From: Massilia sp. Mn16-1_5
GTDB taxonomy: Bacteria; Pseudomonadota; Gammaproteobacteria; Burkholderiales; Burkholderiaceae_D
Direction of reading: 5' to 3'
Length of the DNA stretch: 64,000 nt
Assembly (NCBI RefSeq): GCF_004798585.1
Contig: NZ_PPXQ01000012.1
Location: 62,001-126,000, forward strand
Part shown: positions 24,862 through 32,355 of the stretch, one piece after another
How positions within the stretch are numbered: the stretch's first letter is position 1
How the letters are laid out: every line of letters starts with the position of its first letter
The notes under the pieces: generated by a model
The model's input: the letters and a program-made list of their open reading frames with translations, nothing else
Told to the model about the DNA's origin: nothing
The model's database searches: none
Made by a program: the position numbers and the translations under genes

Positions 24862-27504
24862 TCAATCGGGTTTGTACCCCAGCTGCTTCATCGCCGCCGT
24901 CAGGGTCCTGGCCGCCTTCGCATAGCCCTCCCAGGGATCGTTGCCCACGTCCAGCCGGGTGTGGGCATTCAGCACGTTCCACTGGTCGCTGGATTTAAGC
25001 GTCTTCAGTTCGTCCCAGGCCAGCGGCACCGAGATGCCCAGCCCGGGGCGCGCCCTCGCGGACCAGGCGCAGACCGTGGTCGCACCCTGGCCGTTGCGCA
25101 GGTAGTCGATGAAGATCTTGCCGACCCGGTTCTTGGCGCCGCTCTTGGCCGAAAAACGATCCGGCAAGGTCCTGGCCAGGTGGTTCACGATCGCCTGCGA
25201 GAAACCCTTGACCGTGTCCCAGTCCTTGCCGCCCTTGACCGGCACCACCACGTGCAGGCCCTTGCCGCCGCTGGTCTTCAGGAAGGGGGTCAGTCCGAGC
25301 TCCTCAAGGAAGGCGCGCATCACCTGCCCCGCTTCCTGCATCGCCGGCCATTCCACGCCCTCGCCCGGGTCGAGGTCGAACACCATGCAGTCCGGCTTGT
25401 CGTAGGCCTTGCTTGTTGCGTTCTGGGTGTGGAATTCGAGTGCATTCCACTGCGCCGCCGACAGGATGCCGGCGATGTTGCCGACTTCGAGCATCGGCGG
25501 GTGGTCGGGATCGAGCGCCTGGTCCATGTTCTTCATGCCGGGCAGCTTCTTGATGTCGGCATGCTTCTGGAAGACGAGGTCGCCTTTGATGCCGCTCGGC
25601 GCGCGCACCAGCGAGACCGGGCGGTTCTTCAGGTGCTCCATCATCAGATTGCCGATCAGGGCGTAGTAGCGGATCACGTCCATCTTGGTGGCGCCGCTCT
25701 TCTCGTCGACGACGCGGTCGCCGTTGGTGATCTTCAGGGTCGCGGGCAGCGTGCCCTCGACCATGGCAGGTGCCTCGCTTTCGGTTCCGGGTGCGTCCTC
25801 GTCGCTCATCTCGATATCCTTCACGTGTACAGGAAGTTCGCGCGTGATGCCGGCGGCCGGTTTGTCGCTGCGCAGGCCCTGGAACACCGGGTGGCGCACG
25901 GCGCCGGCCTCGGTCCATTCGGAAAAGCTGACTTCGGCGATCAGTTCCGGCTTCACCCAGTGGTGTTTGCGTCCCGGGACCGTGCGTGGCGGGAAGGGAC
26001 TGGCGTCGGTATCGAGCGCCTTCAGCCTGGCCGTGACGTCGCGCAGGCTCTCGGCATTGAAGCCGCTGCCGACGTTGCCGGCGTAGCGCAGCACGCCGTC
26101 CTTGTCATGGGTGGCCAGCAGCAGCGAGCCGACGCCCTTGCGCGAGCCCTTGGGGTCGGTATAGCCGACGATCACGAATTCCTGGCGCTGGCCGCATTTG
26201 AGCTTGATCCAGTCGGGCGAGCGGCGCGAGACGTAATGCGAGTCGCGCCGCTTGCCGATCACGCCTTCCAGCCCGATCTTGCAGGCGGCCGCCACCAGGC
26301 CTTCGGGGTCGTCGCCGAATTCGTCCGAAAAACGCACGCGCTTCGATTTCTTCGCTTGCTCCAGCGCCGCCGCCAAGAGCGCGCGGCGCTCGACCAGGGC
26401 CACCTTGCGCAGGTCGTAGCCGCCGAGGTAAGGCGCGTCGAAGATGAAATACATGATCTCGGCGCGGTTGCTGCCGTCGAAAGCCAGCTGCAGCAGGCCG
26501 AAGTTGGGGCGGCCGTTGGCGTCGTGGACGACGATTTCGCCGTCATACCAGCCATCCGGCAAGCCCATCGCTTCGAGTTCCTTCTGCAGCGGCCGCAGTT
26601 TATCCGTCCAGTTGTTGTTGTTGCGGGTGATCAGGCGCACCTCGCCGTTCTCGATGCGGGTCAGCATGCGGTAGCCGTCGAACTTGACCTCGAACACCCA
26701 TTCCTCGGGATTCGCCGGCGGCGCATCGACGAGGGTCGCCAGTTCCGGGGCGAACTCCTTCGGCAGCTGCGCGCCAACCACGCCCTCCGGCAGGCTGGCG
26801 TCGCGCACCTGCTCCGCCGCTTTCACCGCGGCGGCATCGGCCTTGGCTTTAGTAGTGCGTGCGGTCTTGGCGGCAGGCTTGCCCTTGGCCGCTGCTTTCT
26901 TCGCAGGCGCCTTCTCCTTCACTTTCGCCGGCGGCTTCTCGCTTGTGCCCGGCATCGGCAGCGCCTTGACGCTGTCAGGCATTTCGTCGACCACCGAGAA
27001 TTCCTCGGCCGGGCGCGCGTAATCGTCCTTTTCCTTGATCAGGAGCCAGGGCTCCTGCTTCTCGTCGCCGCGGCCCTTCATGCGCACCAGCACCCAGTTA
27101 CCGTGCATCTTGTGCCCATGCAGCCGGAATTTCAGGTTGCCCTTGCGGTAGCCCTCGTGCGGATTGCCTTCCGGTTCCCAGGTGCCCTTGTCCCAGACGA
27201 TGACCTTGCCGGCGCCATACTGCTTCTCGGGAATGGTCCCTTCGAAATCCGAGTAGGAAATCGGGTGGTCCTCGACGTGCACGGCCATGCGCTTGTCATG
27301 GGTGTCGTAGCTGGGGCCTTTCGGGACGGCCCAGCTTTTCATGGTGCCGTCGAGCTCGATCCGGAAATCGTAGTGCAGGCGGCTGGCCCAGTGCTTCTGG
27401 ATCACGAAGGTCAGCGCATCCTTTCCCGGGGTGCCTCCCTCGGCGGGTTCGGAGGTGATCGAAAAATCGCGTTTCGATTTGTATAGCGCGAGCTTGTCGG
27501 GCAT
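24862..27504 (-). CDS. ligD: Multidomain DNA ligase D of bacterial NHEJ
   Basis: An 880-residue LigD in the order phosphoesterase - ligase - polymerase, as in Pseudomonas. The 3'-phosphoesterase domain is at about residues 20-180 (RLHYDFRIELDG). A Lys/Ala/Pro-rich linker follows (about 190-245). The ATP-dependent ligase has its nucleotidyl Lys at K274 in EVKFDGYRM. The primase-like polymerase domain is in the last 300 residues (metal-binding DLDPGEG near 709). It trims, fills and seals double-strand ends brought by Ku. The ATG at 27504 starts MPDKLALYKSKRDF; a much longer in-frame reading upstream is not conserved-looking. Confidence 0.95.
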   Translation of the reverse strand: MPDKLALYKSKRDFSITSEPAEGGTPGKDALTFVIQKHWASRLHYDFRIELDGTMKSWAVPKGPSYDTHDKRMAVHVEDHPISYSDFEGTIPEKQYGAGKVIVWDKGTWEPEGNPHEGYRKGNLKFRLHGHKMHGNWVLVRMKGRGDEKQEPWLLIKEKDDYARPAEEFSVVDEMPDSVKALPMPGTSEKPPAKVKEKAPAKKAAAKGKPAAKTARTTKAKADAAAVKAAEQVRDASLPEGVVGAQLPKEFAPELATLVDAPPANPEEWVFEVKFDGYRMLTRIENGEVRLITRNNNNWTDKLRPLQKELEAMGLPDGWYDGEIVVHDANGRPNFGLLQLAFDGSNRAEIMYFIFDAPYLGGYDLRKVALVERRALLAAALEQAKKSKRVRFSDEFGDDPEGLVAAACKIGLEGVIGKRRDSHYVSRRSPDWIKLKCGQRQEFVIVGYTDPKGSRKGVGSLLLATHDKDGVLRYAGNVGSGFNAESLRDVTARLKALDTDASPFPPRTVPGRKHHWVKPELIAEVSFSEWTEAGAVRHPVFQGLRSDKPAAGITRELPVHVKDIEMSDEDAPGTESEAPAMVEGTLPATLKITNGDRVVDEKSGATKMDVIRYYALIGNLMMEHLKNRPVSLVRAPSGIKGDLVFQKHADIKKLPGMKNMDQALDPDHPPMLEVGNIAGILSAAQWNALEFHTQNATSKAYDKPDCMVFDLDPGEGVEWPAMQEAGQVMRAFLEELGLTPFLKTSGGKGLHVVVPVKGGKDWDTVKGFSQAIVNHLARTLPDRFSAKSGAKNRVGKIFIDYLRNGQGATTVCAWSARARPGLGISVPLAWDELKTLKSSDQWNVLNAHTRLDVGNDPWEGYAKAARTLTAAMKQLGYKPD

Positions 27505-27720
27505 GGCGGACTCCTGCTCTATTCCATTGGGCCCAGTGTAGGCGGGAAGGCGCGCAAGGACTGTACGGCAGCTAACCGTCGCGCTTGCACGGGAACCGGG
27601 GCAAGGTTGTAACAGGGTGTAAAAGCGCGTCAACGCCGTCGCGGCGGGCCGCGTTATCGGCACAGCAGCACCGGAACGCAGTCCAGGTTCCTCTCTTTTC
27701 CCCATCCTGAAGGAAAGACC

Positions 27721-28062
27721 ATGAGCAAAATCGTCGCTACCCTGATCGCCGGCCTGTTCGCCACCTCGGCATTCGCCCAGACCGCCACCCACGCGACCAC
27801 GCCAGCCACCAAGGCAGAGGCCAAGGAAGCCAAGGAAGTCGCAAAAGCCGACGCGAAGGTAGAGAAGGCCAAGGCCGAAGCGAAGGCCGACGTCGCCGAA
27901 GCGAAAGCGGACGCTGCGAAAGACCAGGCCAAGGCCCAGAAAAAGGCCAGCAAGAAGAAAGCGGAAGCCAAGGCCGACGCTGCGGAAGCAAAGGCCGAAC
28001 ACAAGGCGGATACCACTGCGCACACGACGCACACCACCACCACGACCGCCACCACCAAATAA
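27721..28062 (+). CDS. Exported Lys/Ala-rich low-complexity protein
   Basis: A 113-residue protein with a clear signal peptide (MSKIVATLIAGLFATSAFA, cleavage near residue 19-20). The body is almost wholly Lys, Ala, Glu and Asp in heptad-like runs (AKADAKVEKAKAEAKAD), ending in a Thr/His tail (TTAHTTHTTTTTATTK). It should be a charged, extended helix in the periplasm. The composition resembles histone H1-like or LEA-like proteins, but the export signal argues against chromosome binding. Function is unknown. It is monocistronic, between the ligD promoter region and a strong terminator. Confidence 0.8.
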   Translation: MSKIVATLIAGLFATSAFAQTATHATTPATKAEAKEAKEVAKADAKVEKAKAEAKADVAEAKADAAKDQAKAQKKASKKKAEAKADAAEAKAEHKADTTAHTTHTTTTTATTK

Positions 28063-28104
28063 CGAAGCGCAAAACGCGCCGCTCGGGCCCCACCATAGCC
28101 CCCC

Positions 28105-28134
28105 AAAAAGACAGGGTTCGCCCTGTCTTTTTTT
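28105..28134 (+). terminator. Intrinsic terminator
   Basis: AAAGACAGGG and CCCTGTCTTT close a TTCG tetraloop and run into seven or more Ts: a textbook Rho-independent terminator. Confidence 0.93.
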
Positions 28135-28217
28135 CGTCCTGGCGTTTTCCCTGCGCCTTTCCTTCGCCAACCGGGCGCATGCTCTACAATATGCGCTCCC
28201 CTCCCCTGGAGCGCGCC

Positions 28218-29165
28218 ATGCACAAGATCGTCTTCCTCGACCGCGACAGCCTGCTTGCCAAGCTACGCCGTCCCGCTTTCGCCCATGACTGGCTGGACTA
28301 TCCCGCCACCGCGCCCGACCAGGTGCTCGAACGCCTGCGCGGGGCCACGGTCGCTGTCACCAACAAGGTGCCGCTGCGCGCCGAGGTCATCGAGCAGCTG
28401 CCGGAACTGCGCATGGTCGCGGTGGCCGCCACCGGCACCGACAACGTCGACCTGGCCGCCTGCCGCGCGCGCGGCATACCGGTCGCCAACATCCGGAATT
28501 ATTCCGGCGTCTCGGTGCCCGAGCACTGCTTCACCCTGATGCTGGCCTTGCGCCGCAACCTGCGCGCCTACGTCGCCGATGTGGAAGCGGGCCGCTGGGA
28601 GCATTCGAGCCGCTTCTGCCTGCTCGACCACCCGATCGGCGACCTGGCCGGCAGCCGCCTCGGCATCGTCGGCTATGGCGCGCTCGGCCGCCGCGTGGCC
28701 CAGATCGGCCAGGCCTTCGGCATGCGGATCGCCACGACTTCTCGCTCGCCCGTGAACGAGCCGGGCGTCGAGAACCTGGGACTGGACGAGCTGCTCGCCA
28801 CGTCCGACGTGCTCAGCCTGCACCTGCCGCTGACCGAGGCCACGCGCCACATGATCGGCGCGCGCGAGCTGGGCCTGATGAAGCCGACCGCCCTGCTGAT
28901 CAATACCGCGCGCGGCGGCCTGGTCGACGAGGCCGCGCTGGCCGAAGCCCTGATGCGGCGCACGATCGGCGGCGCCGGCTTCGACGTGCTGAGCCAGGAG
29001 CCGCCGTCGCAGGACAACCCGCTGCTGGGCCTGCGCCTGCCGAACTTCATCCTGACGCCGCATGTGGCCTGGGCCAGCGGCGGCGCGATGCAGACGCTGG
29101 CGGATATGCTGGTCGATAATATCGAGGCGTGGGAAGCGGGACGGGCGACCAACCTGGTCGGATGA
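28218..29165 (+). CDS. D-2-hydroxyacid dehydrogenase, glycerate-dehydrogenase-like
   Basis: A 315-residue NAD-dependent D-2-hydroxyacid dehydrogenase. The Rossmann motif is LGIVGYGALGRRVAQIG (about 150-165). The catalytic triad is visible as Arg in INTARGGLVDE, Glu in DVLSQEPP and His in LTPHVAWAS. It interconverts 2-keto and D-2-hydroxy acids, most likely hydroxypyruvate and glycerate (HprA-like), though the substrate is inferred. The ATG at 28218 is preferred over one 13 codons earlier because the domain begins directly. A palindrome follows the stop. Confidence 0.91.
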   Translation: MHKIVFLDRDSLLAKLRRPAFAHDWLDYPATAPDQVLERLRGATVAVTNKVPLRAEVIEQLPELRMVAVAATGTDNVDLAACRARGIPVANIRNYSGVSVPEHCFTLMLALRRNLRAYVADVEAGRWEHSSRFCLLDHPIGDLAGSRLGIVGYGALGRRVAQIGQAFGMRIATTSRSPVNEPGVENLGLDELLATSDVLSLHLPLTEATRHMIGARELGLMKPTALLINTARGGLVDEAALAEALMRRTIGGAGFDVLSQEPPSQDNPLLGLRLPNFILTPHVAWASGGAMQTLADMLVDNIEAWEAGRATNLVG

Positions 29166-29166
29166 T

Positions 29167-29205
29167 GTAGGGGGAGCCAGGCCAATGGCATGGCTCCCCC
29201 CCTAC
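29167..29205. repeat. Palindrome after the dehydrogenase gene
   Basis: GTAGGGGGAGCCA (29167-29179) pairs with TGGCTCCCCCCCTAC (29191-29205) with two extra C residues unpaired; the centre holds GCCAATGGC. It lies 1 nt after one stop codon and 8 nt before the convergent stop. The GCCAATGGC centre and GTAGGG edge recur in other palindromes of this window. Confidence 0.8.
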
Positions 29206-29213
29206 AAGCAAAT

Positions 29214-31061
29214 CTACTCCAGGCGGATCGCCACGTCGAAGATCCAGGTGCGGCGAATCTCGACCACGTCATACTGCTGGGCCAGCGCCGGCGGGAAGCG
29301 TCCGTAGGGCGCCTGGCCGGCGATCACCTTGCGGATGGCCTCGTCCAGCGCGGGCACGCCGCTCGACAGTTCGAAGCTGACCTTCTCGACCGAGCCGTCG
29401 GCGCGCACCGCCACCGTCACCACCGGCTGCACGCGCGCCCCCTTCGCCAGCTCGCGCACGGTGTCGAAGGTCATGTTCATCTCGATCTTGCGGCTCATGG
29501 CCTGCGCGTAGGCGACCAGGTCGGCGTTGGCGTCGGCGCGGCCGAACAGCCAGCCGCGGCGCAGGCTGCTCACCGTGGGCGGCAGTTTGGCGGCGGCGTC
29601 GCGCTGCGCCTTTTCCGCGTCGAGCTGCTTGCCGATCGCGCGCAGGCGTTCCTCGCGCTGGGCTTCCTGTTCGGCTTTTTCACGCTGTGCCCGGGCCTGT
29701 TGTTCCGCCGCCTGTCGGGCGGCGTCCTGACGACCGGCTTCCTGACGACCGGCTTCCTGACGGGCCGCTTCCTGGCGTGCTGCCTCCTGACGGGCTGCTT
29801 CCTGGCGGGCTGCCTCCTGACGGGCCGCTTCCTGACGGGCTGCTTCCTGACGAGCCGCTTCCTCGCGTGCCGCTTCCTGACGGGCCGCTTCCTGACGGGC
29901 CGCTTCCTGACGGGCCGCTTCCTGACGTGCCGCTTCCTGACGGGCTGCTTCCTGACGTGCAGCTTCCTGACGTACCACTTCCTGACGGGCTGCCTCCTGA
30001 CGGGCTGCTTCCTGACGTGCAGCTTCCTGACGTACCACTTCCTGACGGGCTGCCTCCTGACGGGCTGCTTCCTGACGCTGCTGCTCCTGCCGGCTCGCTT
30101 CCTGCCGCGCTGTTTCAAGCTGCGCCAGGCGCGCCTGCTCCTGTTGTGCCGCTTCCCTGCGCGCCGTTTCGAGCTGGGCCTGCCTTGCCTGTTCCTGGCG
30201 CGCTGCTTCCTCGCGGACGGCGTCCTGGCGCTGCGCCTCCTGACGGGCCAGTTCCTGACGCGCCGCTTCCTCACGCGCGGCCGCCGCCTTCTGCTGTTCC
30301 TGGCGTATTGCTTCCGCCCGGGCCTGGCGCTCCGCTTCCTCGCGTTGCGCCTGGCGGCGTGCAGCCTCCTGGCGCGCGTTCTCTTCCTGCTCGGCGATCA
30401 GGCGCGCCGCCTCGCGCCGGGCGTCCGCCTCGAGGGCCAGCTGGCGCAGGTGCTGTTCGGCTGCCTCTTCCTTTGCACGTGCTTCCGCGCGCACCTGGGC
30501 CTCGGCGTTCTCCCTGGCGGCGGCCTCGGCTTGTGCCGATGAAGGGGCCGTCTCCTCCCGGGTGGGCGCTAATGCGAGCGCAGCCTTTGCCGGCGGCGCC
30601 GGTTCAGGCGGCACAGGTGCTGCGATCACCGGGGCCGGCTCGACCGGAGCGGGAGCGGGAGCGGGTGCAGGCAATTCAGGCGCGGCAGCAACTGGCTGCG
30701 GCCGGCTCGGCGCCGGCAGGGGTGCAGGCACCGGTGCCGCCTTGGGGATGGGCGCGGAGGGCGCCGCTGCCGGTACCGGCTTGGGCACCTCGACCGGCAC
30801 GGGTGGCGTGGCCACCGGCGGCGCAGGCGCAGGTACGGGCGCCAGCTGGATGCGCAATTCGTTCGGCCCCATGCGCCGCTCTTCCCACGGAAAATGGAAG
30901 CCCGGCAGGCCGAGCGCCTCGCCGCCCACGGCCAGGCACAGCAACAAAACGTGGAAAGCGGTAGAAAGGACAAAGGCCGTGTTCAGGCGCGGAGACTGGC
31001 GCCAGGCGAACAGCGCTTCCCGCCAATCGAACATGGGCTGGGCTGGCGAAAACTCAGCCAT
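29214..31061 (-). CDS. TonB/TolA-like energy-transducing protein with long pentapeptide repeat
   Basis: A 615-residue protein built like TonB/TolA. It has a short cytosolic start, one membrane helix (about residues 28-48, LNTAFVLSTAFHVLLLCLAV), a Pro/Ala-rich stretch (75-165) and a highly charged helical rod (about 180-470). The rod is mostly RQEAA pentads and ends in a TonB C-terminal-like domain (about 500-615, VVTVAVRADGSVEKVSFELSSGVPALDEAI). Such proteins span the periplasm and pass inner-membrane energy to the outer membrane, or support envelope integrity. No exbB/exbD or tolQ/R is adjacent. The rod contains about two dozen near-identical pentads and a perfect 60-bp DNA duplication. Confidence 0.85.
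   Translation of the reverse strand: MAEFSPAQPMFDWREALFAWRQSPRLNTAFVLSTAFHVLLLCLAVGGEALGLPGFHFPWEERRMGPNELRIQLAPVPAPAPPVATPPVPVEVPKPVPAAAPSAPIPKAAPVPAPLPAPSRPQPVAAAPELPAPAPAPAPVEPAPVIAAPVPPEPAPPAKAALALAPTREETAPSSAQAEAAARENAEAQVRAEARAKEEAAEQHLRQLALEADARREAARLIAEQEENARQEAARRQAQREEAERQARAEAIRQEQQKAAAAREEAARQELARQEAQRQDAVREEAARQEQARQAQLETARREAAQQEQARLAQLETARQEASRQEQQRQEAARQEAARQEVVRQEAARQEAARQEAARQEVVRQEAARQEAARQEAARQEAARQEAARQEAARQEAAREEAARQEAARQEAARQEAARQEAARQEAARQEAARQEAGRQEAGRQDAARQAAEQQARAQREKAEQEAQREERLRAIGKQLDAEKAQRDAAAKLPPTVSSLRRGWLFGRADANADLVAYAQAMSRKIEMNMTFDTVRELAKGARVQPVVTVAVRADGSVEKVSFELSSGVPALDEAIRKVIAGQAPYGRFPPALAQQYDVVEIRRTWIFDVAIRLE
29722..30086. repeat. 15-bp tandem repeat array inside the TonB/TolA-like gene
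   Basis: About 24 head-to-tail 15-bp units of the type GGCTTCCTGACG(G/T)GC encode the RQEAA/RQEVV pentads. The 60 bases 29941-30000 are identical to 30001-30060, a higher-order four-unit duplication. No unit carries a stop in any frame, so all six frames stay open here; those extra reading frames are artefacts. Confidence 0.95.
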
Positions 31062-31209
31062 GCGCGAGCGCTTTCCTGGCTGGCTGGGCGAAACGGAACG
31101 ATGTGGCCATGTAATCGATGCAAAGATGCCGAAGAGGCAAGTAACCCGGCGATGCTATCACAGGGTTGACCAAACACATCGTTCCGTACAGCAAACTTGG
31201 GAAGGCGGC

Positions 31210-32355
31210 TTACCAGGTTCCCGGCAGCAGGATGTTACGGTCGACGTCGCGCACGTCGCGCAGCCCGCAGAAGGCCATCGTCAGGTCGAGCTCGTTGCGA
31301 ATGATCTCCAGGCAGCGCGCCACGCCCGCCTCGCCCATCGCGCCCAGGCCATACAGGAAGGGCCGGCCGATGTAGACGCCCTTCGCGCCCAGCGCCAGCG
31401 CGCGGATCACGTCCTGGCCGGAGCGCACTCCCCCGTCCATGTGCACCTCGATCCGGCTGCCGACTTCGTCGACGATGCCCGGCAGCGCGCCGATGCTCGA
31501 CTGCGCGCCGTCCAGCTGGCGCCCGCCGTGGTTCGAAACGATCAGCGCGTCGGCGCCGCTCTTCACGGCCAGGTGCGCGTCTTCCGCGTCCATGATGCCC
31601 TTGATGATCAGCTTGCCGCCCCAGCGGTCCTTGATCCAGGCGACGTCGTCCCAGGACAGGCGGGGATCGAACTGCTGCGAGGTCCAGGACGAGAGCGAGC
31701 TCATGTCCGAGACGCTGGACGCATGGCCGACGATGTTGCCGAACTGGCGGCGCGGGGTGCGCAGGATGTTCCAGCACCAGCGCGGCTTGGTCGCCAGGTT
31801 GATCATGTTCGGAATCGTCAGCTTCGGCGGCGCCGTCATGCCGTTGCGCAGGTCCTTGTGGCGCTGGCCCAGCACCTGCAGGTCCAGCGTCAGCACCAGG
31901 GCCGAGCAGCGCGCGGCCTTGGCGCGGTCGATCAGGCGATTGATGAAATCGCGGTCCTTCATCACGTAGAGCTGGAACCAGAACGGCTTGCTGGTCCGGC
32001 TTGCGACGTCCTCGATCGAGCAGATGCTCATCGTCGAGAGCGTAAACGGCACGCCGAGCTTCTCGGCCGCGCGCGCGGCCAGGATCTCGCCGTCGGCGTG
32101 CTGCATGCCGGTCAGGCCGGTCGGCGCCAGCGCCACCGGCATCGCCACTTCCTGCCCGATCATGGTGGATTTCAGGCTGCGGTTTTCCAGGTTCACGGCC
32201 ACGCGCTGGCGGAACTTGATCCTGGCGAAATCGGCCTCGTTGGCGCGGTAGGTCGATTCGGTCCAGGAACCGGCGTCGGCGTAGTCGTAGAACATGCGTG
32301 GCACGCGCCTTTTTGCCAGGACGCGCAGATCCTCGATCGTCGTGATGATGCTCAT
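31210..32355 (-). CDS. lldD: FMN-dependent L-lactate dehydrogenase / alpha-hydroxy-acid oxidase
   Basis: A 381-residue enzyme of the FMN alpha-hydroxy-acid dehydrogenase family. Diagnostic parts are RVPRMFYDYADAGSW at the N-terminus, PVALAPTGLTGMQHADGE, the catalytic segment IVSNHGGRQLDGA (active-site His) and the FMN-phosphate loop DGGVRSGQDVIRALALGA. It oxidises L-lactate to pyruvate at the membrane, feeding quinones. The 381-residue length fits LldD. Its ATG (32355) overlaps the TGA of the upstream sensor kinase in an ATGA arrangement, implying translational coupling. The kinase may sense lactate or a related nutrient, but that is inference. Confidence 0.92.
   Translation of the reverse strand: MSIITTIEDLRVLAKRRVPRMFYDYADAGSWTESTYRANEADFARIKFRQRVAVNLENRSLKSTMIGQEVAMPVALAPTGLTGMQHADGEILAARAAEKLGVPFTLSTMSICSIEDVASRTSKPFWFQLYVMKDRDFINRLIDRAKAARCSALVLTLDLQVLGQRHKDLRNGMTAPPKLTIPNMINLATKPRWCWNILRTPRRQFGNIVGHASSVSDMSSLSSWTSQQFDPRLSWDDVAWIKDRWGGKLIIKGIMDAEDAHLAVKSGADALIVSNHGGRQLDGAQSSIGALPGIVDEVGSRIEVHMDGGVRSGQDVIRALALGAKGVYIGRPFLYGLGAMGEAGVARCLEIIRNELDLTMAFCGLRDVRDVDRNILLPGTW

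Noticed and set aside
24258-27504. Hydrolase and ligD as a phage or defence island
   Set aside because: No integrase, att-like repeats or base-composition shift; the genes are standard NHEJ and stress functions in G+C-rich proteobacteria.
29190-30964. Open frames on the opposite strand of the pentapeptide repeat
   Set aside because: The 15-bp unit has no stop in any frame, so all frames stay open. The low-complexity FLTGCFL-type and PDGLLPD-type translations have no start signal or domain.
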